In this document: piece after piece, positions 26,655-34,368 of the stretch
How positions within the stretch are numbered: position 1 is the stretch's first letter
Layout of the letters: each line of letters begins with the position of its first letter
NCBI GenBank assembly: GCA_040080965.1
Contig: JBEBHH010000007.1
Coordinates: forward strand, 1 to 64,000
Source: SHZI01 sp040080965
Lineage (GTDB): Bacteria; Pseudomonadota; Gammaproteobacteria; Steroidobacterales; GCA-2729495
Direction: 5' to 3'
DNA: 64,000 nt
Translations under genes and position numbers: made by a program
The notes under the pieces: generated by a model
Told to the model about the DNA's origin: nothing
The model's database searches: none
The model's input: only the letters and a program-made list of their open reading frames with translations

Positions 26655-27799
26655 TTGGCGTCGCCCATCGGGCCGAGCCAGCCGCGAAACCGTTCCGCCA
26701 CGGCGGCGGGGGACATGGATGGCCGGGGCAAACCCTTCGGCACGCCGGGCAGCACGGGGACGTGGAGGAAGCGGAGTCCCGGTGTGCGGTGAGCCACCGC
26801 CGCCTGGACGGCCGCGGGCTCCGCTTCAGTGGCCACCGCGCGATAGCCCGCGCCGGAAGCGATGGCGCAGAAATCCACACCGGCGGAAACGGTGGCCTGG
26901 CCGCCGGTGGATTCGTGCTGGCCGTTGTCGATGAGCACGTGCACCAGGTTGGCCGGACGCTCGGCGGCGACGGTGGTCAGCGCGCCGAGCCGCATCAGGG
27001 CGGCCCCGTCGCCGTCGATGGCGATGACGCGCCGGTCGGGACGCGCGATGGCGAGACCGAGCGCCAGGCTCACAGCGCAGCCCATCGAACCCACCATGTA
27101 GAGCTGGTTCGCCGTGTCGCCCAGCGCAAACAGCTCGCGGCCGGTGAAACCCGTGGTTGCAACCAGCAGGTCCTTGTCGCCCGCGGCCGTGCGGAGCGCC
27201 GAGAGAATGGCGTGTCGCTGGGCGACCGGCGCCTTGCGGGGGGTAGCAATCACGGACCGGGGCGGCTCCCTTGCAGGCGTCGCCGCGAGCCGGGCCTCCG
27301 CCACGCTGCCCTTGCGCATGACCAGCGCGAAGGGACGCCGCGCCGCCGCCATGTGGGCCATGGCCTTGTCCAGCACGGGTGCGATGCCGGCCTCCTCCTC
27401 CGGGAAGAGGGCCCAGGGAATGCCCATGAGCTCCAGGAGCTGCGGGGTGATGGCCCCCATCAGTTCGTGCTGGGGCTCGTCGGCGTGCCCGCCCGGCTCG
27501 CCCCGCCAGGTCACGATGAGGAGCACGGGCAGGTTAAACGTGTGGGTCAGCGACGTGAGCGGATTGACGGCATTCCCCAGTCCCGAATTCTGGAACATGA
27601 CGACGGCGCGACGGCCGCCCAGTTCCGCGCCGGCGCCAATCGCGACCGCATCGCCCTCGTTCGCGGCGCCCACGTAGCGCAACGCGGGGGAACCGATGGT
27701 GTAGTTGATGAAGGGCGTGAGGTAGGAACAGGGCACGCCGGTGTAAAAGCCAAAACCCCGCGCGAGAGCCGCACCAATGAACGCCTCGGCCTGGATCAT
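26651..27799 (-). CDS. aepY: Phosphonopyruvate decarboxylase
   Basis: ThDP-dependent enzyme converting phosphonopyruvate to phosphonoacetaldehyde and CO2, the irreversible step that pulls the unfavourable PEP mutase reaction. The 382-residue length is typical of the single-chain Ppd family. VPCSYLTPFIN near residue 22 and AANEGDAVAIGAGAEL near 45 (catalytic Glu) form the Pyr domain; IDGDGAALMRLGAL near 257 through IDNGQHESTGGQ is the ThDP-binding domain. It begins 51 nt after the mutase-fusion gene and overlaps the transaminase gene by 4 nt. Confidence 0.93.
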   Translation of the reverse strand: MIQAEAFIGAALARGFGFYTGVPCSYLTPFINYTIGSPALRYVGAANEGDAVAIGAGAELGGRRAVVMFQNSGLGNAVNPLTSLTHTFNLPVLLIVTWRGEPGGHADEPQHELMGAITPQLLELMGIPWALFPEEEAGIAPVLDKAMAHMAAARRPFALVMRKGSVAEARLAATPAREPPRSVIATPRKAPVAQRHAILSALRTAAGDKDLLVATTGFTGRELFALGDTANQLYMVGSMGCAVSLALGLAIARPDRRVIAIDGDGAALMRLGALTTVAAERPANLVHVLIDNGQHESTGGQATVSAGVDFCAIASGAGYRAVATEAEPAAVQAAVAHRTPGLRFLHVPVLPGVPKGLPRPSMSPAAVAERFRGWLGPMGDAK

Positions 27800-27850
27800 G
27801 GGATGGCAATCATCGGGTGGCGATCACGGGTGAACGAACGGGGACCGGGA

Positions 27851-29488
27851 TCAGGCGAAGCTGCCGGCCGCCACCACGTCCTCCAGGCTATCCACGTCGA
27901 GCCAGTGGCCCGTCGTGTACAGCACCCGCACGCGTTCGCCTTTCCCGGCCAGGTGGGACAGCAGCTGGTGCAGCTTGGCGAGGCGGTTCGCCGGATCGGC
28001 GGCCAGGTCAGCGACCACCGCGCGAAACCGCGGCAAGGCGGACGACGAGACCCGGAGGAAACCCATCCATTCACCGTGGATGCGGTCCTCCGGCAGGTCT
28101 TCAGCCGCGCCCTCGAGGAAGGAAGGCTGGTAGAACGTGCGCCGGGAGTACGGCTGCGTGCAGGTCACGTAGTCGGCAGCGCGGCCCCGGTTCACGGAGT
28201 CCCGCCACTCGGTGTCCACCACGATGGCGAACTCGTCATCACTCTCACTGAGCGCATCGAGGATGTAGCGGTTGAAGATGACGTCGCCGTAGGACACGTA
28301 GAGGTCCATGCTGTCGTCGGGTTCCGCATCGAGTGCCATGGCCAGGGACACCAGTTCGCTGGTGTCCGCGTAGTCCGGGTTGTCGGTGTAGGTGAGCGCG
28401 GGCAGGTCCACGGCCTCCGGCAGGTAGCCGCGAACCACATTGATGCGCTTGATGCCCGCGGCGTTGTAGGCGGACACGATGTGGGACAGCAAGGGGCGCC
28501 CCCGGACCTTGACCATCGTCTTCGGCCGCTGCTCGGTGAGTTCGCCGAGGGCGGAGCCGCGGGATGCCGCGAGGATGACGGCGCGGGAGCGCGCCTGCTG
28601 GCGCGGCAGGTAGCGTTCCTCCGCTTCCTGCAGCTCCGAGGCGCCCTGCAGCCGGAACAGCTCCTTCACCGGCGCGATGCGGTCCTCCACGGATTGCAGG
28701 TTCTGGTCACGGAAGATGGTCTGCGCCGTCGCCTGCATGGCGACGACGGCGGAACGCAGCAGGTGATTGGCCCAGATGGCGATCGAGAAGCCGGCTTCGC
28801 GAAAGACCTCGGTCGGCGTGCCGTGATACTTGGTCGGGACGATGACCACGGGCGAGCGGCCAGCCCACTCCTTCTGGAACGCCAGCACCTCCGTCGGGCG
28901 GCTCAGCGCGCTGTGGATGAGGATGCCGTCCGAGCCGGCGGCGTGATACGCCTCGGCCCGGCGCAACGCCTCGCCCAGCCCCCAGCCGGCGATGAATGCC
29001 TCGACTCGGGTGATGATGGTGAAATTGTCGTCCGACTGGGCGTCCTTGCCGGCCTTGATGCGGCTGCAGAACTCGTCCACGTCGGCCAGCTGCTGCCTGT
29101 CGCCGTCGATGAAGCTGTTGGTCTTCGGGTACAGCTTGTCCTCGATGCAGACCGCCGCGATGCCACGCTGTTCCAGCTTGCGGACCAGCCGGCGGACATT
29201 GTTGAAGTTGCCGTAGCCCGTGTCACCGTCCAGCAGGATCGGGATGGTCGTGGCGTCGGCCATGAACTCCAGCATCTCCAGCACCTGGGTCCAGCTGGCC
29301 TCGTTGGAGTCCCGCACGCCGTACTGGGCCGACATGCAGAGCCCGCCGGCCCAGATGCCGCGGAATCCGGCCTCTTCCACGATCTTTGCCGTAATGCCGT
29401 TGTGGGCCTCGAGCAGGAACTCCAGCTCGTCGCTGGCCAGCAACTGCCGGAAGCGGGTGGTCTTTGCGATGGCCGCCGGGACGCTCAT
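27851..29488 (-). CDS. aepX: Phosphoenolpyruvate mutase fused to a nucleotidyltransferase
   Basis: A 545-residue fusion. Residues 1-295 are PEP phosphomutase, which makes the C-P bond of phosphonopyruvate. The signature EDKLYPKTNSF (116-126) and DGDTGYGN (87-94) supply Asp87, Asp89, Glu116, Lys122, Asn124 and Ser125; the gating-loop Asp60 is present. Residues 301-545 are a Rossmann-type nucleotidyltransferase starting AVILAASRG, with RPKTMVKV in the PK position and YVSYGDVIF as a metal-Asp region. The loop departs from the usual GxGxR. The fusion couples C-P formation to nucleotidyl activation, beside the separate PntC-like enzyme. The ATG overlaps the oxygenase stop. Confidence 0.93.
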   Translation of the reverse strand: MSVPAAIAKTTRFRQLLASDELEFLLEAHNGITAKIVEEAGFRGIWAGGLCMSAQYGVRDSNEASWTQVLEMLEFMADATTIPILLDGDTGYGNFNNVRRLVRKLEQRGIAAVCIEDKLYPKTNSFIDGDRQQLADVDEFCSRIKAGKDAQSDDNFTIITRVEAFIAGWGLGEALRRAEAYHAAGSDGILIHSALSRPTEVLAFQKEWAGRSPVVIVPTKYHGTPTEVFREAGFSIAIWANHLLRSAVVAMQATAQTIFRDQNLQSVEDRIAPVKELFRLQGASELQEAEERYLPRQQARSRAVILAASRGSALGELTEQRPKTMVKVRGRPLLSHIVSAYNAAGIKRINVVRGYLPEAVDLPALTYTDNPDYADTSELVSLAMALDAEPDDSMDLYVSYGDVIFNRYILDALSESDDEFAIVVDTEWRDSVNRGRAADYVTCTQPYSRRTFYQPSFLEGAAEDLPEDRIHGEWMGFLRVSSSALPRFRAVVADLAADPANRLAKLHQLLSHLAGKGERVRVLYTTGHWLDVDSLEDVVAAGSFA

Positions 29489-30267
29489 ACCCTGTAGCGG
29501 TACTCCTTGCCCGCCTCCCGCTCGACGTCGGGCGGATAACTCCTGCGCTTGTCGGCGTAGTACTGGCGCAGGTGGTCCCCTTCCGACGCCCGGTTGTAGG
29601 TGTAGTAGAGGACCCGGCGCTGCTCGCTCGTGCTGTTGGGCCCCGAGCGGTGCGGCACGAAGGAGTCGAAGAACACGGCGTCGCCCGGCTCGGCCTCGAT
29701 GGCCACCCAGTCGATCCCGGCGAGCTGTTCCGCCGTGAGCGGCTCCCACTCGGCGCCGATCAGGCGCTGGCCGCGGAAGTTGGTGGCGATCTCCAGGCAG
29801 CCGTTGGCCCGCGTGCTCCGGTCGATCGTCAGCAGGGCCGTGATGTGCAGGTTTGCGTAGCGCGACCAGCCGGCCTGCACGTCCTGGTGGGGTTCGAAGC
29901 CGCCGCCGCCGGCCTGCTTGAAGTTGATCTTGTCCTTGAAGAGCACCGCGGGCTCTCCAAAGAGCTGGCCGCAGGCTCCCGCCAGTGCCTCCGACGCCGC
30001 CAGCTCCCGGAAGCCGGCGTGGAACGGCAGGACGTCCTCGAGGCGGTTCAGCAGGCGGCGCCCAACCGCATCCTGCTCGAAGTACTTCATCCACTTGCCG
30101 GGGGTTTCGGGCCAGGCCTGCACGTCGTCCGTCCAGCCCCGGATCGTTGCCACCCTGGACGGATCGAACAATCCGGGTACCACGACGAAGCCGTCGCGAT
30201 GGAACGCCGCGACCTGCGCGGCCGTGAGCGGACCTGAGACCGCCGCTGGCAAGTGTTGAGCGCTCAT
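29485..30267 (-). CDS. PhyH-family Fe(II)/2-oxoglutarate dioxygenase, candidate AEP hydroxylase
   Basis: A 260-residue phytanoyl-CoA dioxygenase-like protein. The iron triad is His127-x-Asp129 (EPHQDVQ) with distal His206 (VPHRSGPN); the 2-oxoglutarate Arg is Arg217 or Arg218. PhnY-type members hydroxylate carbon 1 of 2-AEP, and as first gene of the phosphonate operon this one probably makes 1-hydroxy-AEP or a derivative. Start: the ATG at 30267 is preferred over an upstream frame whose extra 37 residues are Pro/Gly/Arg-rich and cross the promoter-like region. Confidence 0.85.
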   Translation of the reverse strand: MSAQHLPAAVSGPLTAAQVAAFHRDGFVVVPGLFDPSRVATIRGWTDDVQAWPETPGKWMKYFEQDAVGRRLLNRLEDVLPFHAGFRELAASEALAGACGQLFGEPAVLFKDKINFKQAGGGGFEPHQDVQAGWSRYANLHITALLTIDRSTRANGCLEIATNFRGQRLIGAEWEPLTAEQLAGIDWVAIEAEPGDAVFFDSFVPHRSGPNSTSEQRRVLYYTYNRASEGDHLRQYYADKRRSYPPDVEREAGKEYRYRV

Positions 30268-30321
30268 CGACTGGGGACCCCGGCCGCCACGCTGGCGGAC
30301 CTGCTGCAACTGAGGCCGGGA

Positions 30322-30349
30322 ATTGTACCGGACGGCCGGGCCGCCAAAA
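30322..30349 (-). promoter_or_regulatory. Candidate promoter for the phosphonate operon
   Basis: On the minus strand TACAAT (30327-30322) is a good -10 element. TTTTGG 16 nt upstream is only a weak -35 and coincides with the tract of the mliC terminator. The -10 lies 54 nt before the oxygenase ATG. Confidence 0.3.
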
Positions 30350-30386
30350 GAAACGGCGCGAGGCCCGGGGGGGAGCATCGCGCCGT
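30346..30386 (-). terminator. Rho-independent terminator after the lysozyme-inhibitor gene
   Basis: On the minus strand ACGGCGCGA and TCGCGCCGT form a 9-bp stem with a 16-nt loop followed by TTCTTTT. A second hairpin (CCTGGCGT/ACGCCAGG, 30393-30417) precedes it. Together they should separate mliC transcription from the phosphonate operon. Confidence 0.7.
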
Positions 30387-30438
30387 GAAGTTCCTGGCGT
30401 AGGGGGAGAACGCCAGGCGTCTGGGGGACTCTGTCGTG

Positions 30439-30807
30439 CTAGCGGGTGGCGGCAGCCGCCAGGTTCAGGGCGGCCGGGTCCTGGCTCGTGCACTTAACCG
30501 GGGTCTTGTTGCCAATCCGCCAGGTCACCGCGTCGCCCTCGCCCCGCAGTTCGTGGCGGGAGTCGCCGAAGCGGAAACCGGCCTTGGCCGGACGCGCGAT
30601 GAGCTTCACGGCGGGGCGATCGGCTGCGGTCACCTGGACGGCCGTGCCCGACTCCCGGTAGGCCACGGTCAGGTCCTGGCCGGACTCGCAGCTGTAGGCG
30701 ACCTGGCGCCAGGCGTCACTCGCAGCGACTTCGGCAGCCAGGACCGGTGAGGCCATCAGAAGCGCGGCGGAGGCCGCGGCAACGGAAAAGAGGTTCGAGA
30801 CTTTCAT
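30439..30807 (-). CDS. mliC: MliC/PliC-type C-type lysozyme inhibitor
   Basis: A 122-residue exported protein that should bind and inhibit C-type lysozyme in the periplasm. A signal peptide ends near VLA (residue 24). The domain has VAYSCESGQDLTVAYRESG, the substrate-mimic stretch and HELRGEGDAVTWRIGN before VKC; Cys40 and the late Cys (about 106) would form the disulfide. There is no lipobox, so it is periplasmic rather than lipidated. AAGGAGTG lies just before the ATG. Confidence 0.8.
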   Translation of the reverse strand: MKVSNLFSVAAASAALLMASPVLAAEVAASDAWRQVAYSCESGQDLTVAYRESGTAVQVTAADRPAVKLIARPAKAGFRFGDSRHELRGEGDAVTWRIGNKTPVKCTSQDPAALNLAAAATR

Positions 30808-30877
30808 GACCCACTCCTTGTGGACGTTGATCGGGAAGTGGAGTGGATTTCGGGGATTCCCCGGGATCGGATGCGGC

Positions 30878-30905
30878 GTTATCCAATCGTTACAAAGTGT
30901 TACAA
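30878..30905 (-). promoter_or_regulatory. Candidate mliC promoter with a direct repeat
   Basis: On the minus strand TTGTAA (30905-30900) and GATAAC (30883-30878) are spaced by 16 nt and lie about 70 nt before the mliC ATG. GTTACAA occurs twice on the plus strand, at 30889 and 30899, one helical turn apart, one copy over the -35. This could be an operator. Confidence 0.4.
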
Positions 30906-31769
30906 GTCCTTGTAGCGCTCGCCATCCTGCAGCATGGCGTCGGTGCCGATGACCTCGTTGAGGCGCCGGAAGTCGAACATCCGGTCCAGCATCCCGCGGG
31001 TCGTGCCATCGGCCTTCAGCGTGGCGAGGTAGTTCGTCGCGGCGTGCCCCACGACCCGCACCATTGCCCCGGGATGAATGGCCAGCCGGAATCCCAGCGC
31101 GCCGAGCTCGCCGATGGACAGCAGCGGGGTCTTGCCCCCCTCCACCATGTTGGCCAGCAGGGGCACTCGTCCTCCCAATTCACGCCCCGCCCGCTCGAAC
31201 TGATCCCGGGTGAGCAACGCTTCGATGAACAGCACGTCGGCGCCAGCCTCCGCGTAGGCATGTGCCCGCTCCATGCCGGCCTCGAAGCCGTCCACGGCGA
31301 TGGCGTCGGTGCGTGCGACGATCACGGTCGCGGCATCAGCCCGGGCGTCCCGGGCGGCCTTGAGCTTGCCCAGCATTTCGCCCGTGGTCACCAGGGTCTT
31401 CCCGTCCAGGTGCCCGCAACGCTTCGGCAGCGTCTGGTCTTCCAGCTGGATGGCCGAGGCGCCCATCTTTTCCAGCAGCCGCACCGTGCGCTTCACATTG
31501 AGCGCGTTCCCGAAACCGTTATCGCCATCGACGATCAGCGGCAGCGCGACCCGCTCCCGGATGTTGCCGACCGTTTCCGCGACCTCGGTCAGCGTGGTGA
31601 GGCCGATGTCGGGCCGGCCGAGCCTGGTGAAGGCGACACTCGCCCCGCTGACATAGGCGCAGCCAAACCCGGCCTGCTCGATCAGCAGCGCGGTGAAGGC
31701 GTCATAGCAGCCGGGGGCGATGAAGGGCTGGCCGGCGAGCAGCTCCCGCAGGCGAATGGCGTGGGACAT
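30900..31769 (-). CDS. Isocitrate lyase/PEP mutase-superfamily C-C lyase (KRCGH type)
   Basis: A 289-residue TIM-barrel enzyme. DGDNGFGN (81-88) binds the metal and KRCGH (116-120) carries the catalytic Cys118, which marks lyases (methylisocitrate or dimethylmalate type) rather than mutases. It should cleave a 2-hydroxy tri- or dicarboxylate into pyruvate (or a 2-oxo acid) plus a carboxylate. It directly follows the two dehydratase-subunit genes, which could supply such a hydroxy acid. The substrate is unknown; the order resembles dimethylmaleate hydratase plus dimethylmalate lyase of nicotinate fermentation. Confidence 0.82.
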   Translation of the reverse strand: MSHAIRLRELLAGQPFIAPGCYDAFTALLIEQAGFGCAYVSGASVAFTRLGRPDIGLTTLTEVAETVGNIRERVALPLIVDGDNGFGNALNVKRTVRLLEKMGASAIQLEDQTLPKRCGHLDGKTLVTTGEMLGKLKAARDARADAATVIVARTDAIAVDGFEAGMERAHAYAEAGADVLFIEALLTRDQFERAGRELGGRVPLLANMVEGGKTPLLSIGELGALGFRLAIHPGAMVRVVGHAATNYLATLKADGTTRGMLDRMFDFRRLNEVIGTDAMLQDGERYKDL

Positions 31770-31783
31770 CAGGCGGATTCCTT

Positions 31784-32269
31784 TCAGAGTCGGAGCTTGA
31801 GCCAGGGCATCAGGCCACCTGCCTCGACCATGGCCATGAGGTGGGCCGGAATGCCCGCCACCGTGTGCACCGCGCCGGTGCGGACGTTTTCGATACGCCC
31901 GGCAACGGGATCGACCCGCAGCGCATCGCCGGTGATGACGGTCGAAGCCTCCGGAAAAGCGAGTGCGGGCAGGCCGAAGTTGAGCGCGTTCCGATAGAAG
32001 ATCCGGCCGAAAGACACAGCCAGCACCGCCCCGACCCCGAGGTGCGTCAGTGCCATCGCCGCCTGCTCGCGGGCTGAGCCCACGCCGAAGTTGCGGCCGG
32101 CGACGATGATGTCGCCGGGCCTGACGGCGCCGGCGAAGGCAGGATCGATGGCCTCGAGGCAGTGCCGGGCCATCTCCGCCATGGGGGCCTTGAAGTAGAG
32201 GCCGGGGGCCATCACGTCGGTGTTGACGTCGTCGCCGAAGACCCAGGCGCGCCCTTCGATGATCCTCAC
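31784..32269 (-). CDS. Aconitase-type dehydratase, small (swivel) subunit, LeuD-like
   Basis: A 161-residue swivel-domain subunit of the 3-isopropylmalate/homoaconitate dehydratase family. GDDVNTDVMAPG near the N-terminus and GRNFGVGSAREQAAMAL near residue 60 are diagnostic, followed by AVLAVSFGRIFYRNALNFGLPAL. The GTG start at 32269 overlaps the stop of the large-subunit gene; the longer open frame upstream lies inside that gene. LeuD normally has Cys in GCGS; here it is Val. Confidence 0.87.
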   Translation of the reverse strand: MRIIEGRAWVFGDDVNTDVMAPGLYFKAPMAEMARHCLEAIDPAFAGAVRPGDIIVAGRNFGVGSAREQAAMALTHLGVGAVLAVSFGRIFYRNALNFGLPALAFPEASTVITGDALRVDPVAGRIENVRTGAVHTVAGIPAHLMAMVEAGGLMPWLKLRL

Positions 32270-33531
32270 TGGAGGAACTCCCGCGGGTCGGCGATGCGCC
32301 CGGCGACCGCGGAGGCGGCCACAGTGTAGGGCGACGCCAGGTACACCTGCGCCGAGTTGGCGCCCATGCGGCCCCGGAAGTTGCGGTTGGTGGAGGAGAT
32401 GCACACCTCGTTCTCGCCGAGGACACCGGCACCCAGCGCCGCGCAGGCGCCGCAGCCGGTCGGCAGGATATAGGCGCCCGCCGCGGTGAGGGTGGCGAGG
32501 GTGCCATCCGCCGCCGCCTCCGTCATGGCCCGGGTCGAGGCCGGCGCGACGAGGAGCCGCGTGCCGGGCGCCACCGTCCGCCCCTTCAGCACTTCAGCCG
32601 CCATGCGCAGGTCCGTGAGCTTGGCGCCCACGCAGGCGCCGATATAGGCCTGGTCGACCCGGACGTCGCCGAAGGTGCCAACGGGTCCGGAATTCGCGGG
32701 TGAGTGCGGGGCCGCCACCTGGGGCGGCAGGTCCGTGGCGTGGAATTCGTGGCTGCCCGCGAAGGCCGCGTCCGCGTCGCTGTGCCAGTCCAGCGCATCG
32801 GCGGCCGGCTGCCTGCCCGCGGCGCGCAGTGCGTCGAGGGTCACGACATCCGCCTCCACCAGCCCTGTCTCGGCGCCGAGCTCCGCCGCCATGTTCGTGA
32901 GCACCATCCGTTCCCAGATGGACATGTTGCGCACCGTCTCGCCGCCGTACTCGATCACCCGGCCGCCGTTTTCCATGCCCAGCTCCCGGCAGAGGAACAG
33001 CACGATGTCCTTGGCCACCACGCCCCTGGCGAAACGGCCCGACCAGTTCACGCGCAGCGTCCCGGGCACCTGGATCCAGATCTCGCCGGTCACGGCCACG
33101 CCCGTCATCTCGATGGCGCCGAAGCCCGCCATGAAACAGCCGAAGGCGCCACCCATGCTGGAATGCGAATCGCCGCCCACGGCGAACATGCCGGGCTCCA
33201 GCAGGCCCTGCTCCGCCAGCAGCACGTGCCCGATGCCGCGCATGTCGAAGAAGCGCCGGATACCGAAGTGCCGGGCGAAATCGCGGGTGAGCTGCAGGAT
33301 GGCGGCGGACTCCGCATCCACGGCGGGGGTGAAATGATCGGAACAGAGGACGATGCGGTCCGGGTCCCACACGCCCACGCCCAGTTCCCGGAGCCGGGGC
33401 CAGATCCGCCGGGGCCCGCCCGAGTCGAGGAGAAGCGCCAGGTCCACCCGGCAGGTGACTATCTCCCCGGGCGTCACGCGGGGCTGGCCGGCGGCGCGGG
33501 CCAGGATCTTCTCGGTGAGTGTGGCGGGCAT
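32266..33531 (-). CDS. Aconitase-type dehydratase, large subunit, LeuC/HacA-like
   Basis: A 421-residue 4Fe-4S hydro-lyase subunit. Cluster cysteines are visible in YIGACVGAKLTDLR and in PTGCGAC; SSTNRNFRGRMG and GGDSHSSMGGAFG are further signatures. The length fits the archaeal-type LeuC/HacA branch (about 420) rather than proteobacterial LeuC (about 466), so it is unlikely to be the leucine enzyme. No leuA or leuB is near. The ATG at 33531 is chosen over an extension lacking family similarity. Confidence 0.88.
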   Translation of the reverse strand: MPATLTEKILARAAGQPRVTPGEIVTCRVDLALLLDSGGPRRIWPRLRELGVGVWDPDRIVLCSDHFTPAVDAESAAILQLTRDFARHFGIRRFFDMRGIGHVLLAEQGLLEPGMFAVGGDSHSSMGGAFGCFMAGFGAIEMTGVAVTGEIWIQVPGTLRVNWSGRFARGVVAKDIVLFLCRELGMENGGRVIEYGGETVRNMSIWERMVLTNMAAELGAETGLVEADVVTLDALRAAGRQPAADALDWHSDADAAFAGSHEFHATDLPPQVAAPHSPANSGPVGTFGDVRVDQAYIGACVGAKLTDLRMAAEVLKGRTVAPGTRLLVAPASTRAMTEAAADGTLATLTAAGAYILPTGCGACAALGAGVLGENEVCISSTNRNFRGRMGANSAQVYLASPYTVAASAVAGRIADPREFLQ

Positions 33532-33556
33532 GGCGCCGAAAGTATGGCAGAACTCG

Positions 33557-34351
33557 CTAGTACCCCCGCTCGATGGTGCGCCGGGCAATCCGGTCCACGA
33601 GTCCGGGCGCAAGCACTTTCAGCCACTGGGCCAGCCTGCCCCGTGGCGTCATCACGAGATCACGGGAGCGGCGGGTCATGGCGGAGAGAATCTGGCGGGC
33701 ACACTCGGCCACGCTCATCACCTTGTCCGGGTCCAGCGGGTCGATGCTGATCGCCTTGCCGTCCGGACCGGTGGCGTTCTCGCGGATGCCGGTGGCGACA
33801 AACCCGGGATAGATCATCGTCACGGTAACCCCGGAACCCTGGAGCTCGATGCGCAGCGAGTCGAAGAAGCCGCGCATCGCGTGCTTGGACGCGGCGTAGC
33901 CGGATCGGGTGGGCACCCCGGTGAGGCCCGTCAGGCTGGCAATGCCGACGATGCGCCCCCGGGACGCCTTCAGGTGCGGCAGTGCGTAGGCCGTGCAATA
34001 CACCGCGCCCATGTAGTTGACCTGCATGATCCGCGCCAGCATGGAGAGGTCGCGAATCTCGTCGACCCGGGCCCACATGGTTGCGCCGGCGTTGTTGACC
34101 AGGGTATCGATACGGCCGAAGCGCTCGATGGTCCGCTCGACCAGGCGGCGGCAATCGTCCTCCACGGCGACATCGGTCACCACCGCTTCCACCGTGGCGC
34201 CTGCCTGGCGGCACGCGGCAGCCACCGACTCGAGCGCGGCGGTGTCCCGGGCCGCCAGGACCAGGCGGGCGCCGGCCGCCGCGAGCTGGCGGGACAGCTC
34301 CGCGCCAATGCCCTTCGACGCACCGGTGATGACCACGACGTCGTTTCGCAT
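33557..34351 (-). CDS. Short-chain dehydrogenase/reductase
   Basis: A 264-residue classical SDR. TGASKGIG near residue 10 binds the cofactor, VNNAGATM is in the expected place, and the Ser-Tyr-Lys active site is completed by YAASK near 158. The Arg-containing region after strand 2 suggests NADP but is not decisive. The C-terminal RGRLAQWLKVLAPGLVDRIA resembles DHRS7-type SDRs. It lies between the acyl-CoA dehydrogenase and dehydratase genes on the same strand with short gaps. Confidence 0.85.
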   Translation of the reverse strand: MRNDVVVITGASKGIGAELSRQLAAAGARLVLAARDTAALESVAAACRQAGATVEAVVTDVAVEDDCRRLVERTIERFGRIDTLVNNAGATMWARVDEIRDLSMLARIMQVNYMGAVYCTAYALPHLKASRGRIVGIASLTGLTGVPTRSGYAASKHAMRGFFDSLRIELQGSGVTVTMIYPGFVATGIRENATGPDGKAISIDPLDPDKVMSVAECARQILSAMTRRSRDLVMTPRGRLAQWLKVLAPGLVDRIARRTIERGY

Positions 34352-34368
34352 GGACCGTTCCTTCGCGC

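Noticed and set aside
24772..26880. A 702-residue frame covering the PntC-like gene and beyond
   Set aside because: Only the last 252 codons encode the nucleotidyltransferase; the rest is a shadow of the transaminase gene. The GTG at 25530 is used instead.
30900..31769. Second PEP mutase near the phosphonate operon
   Set aside because: The active-site motif is KRCGH, a lyase signature, not the EDKxxxxxNS mutase pattern.
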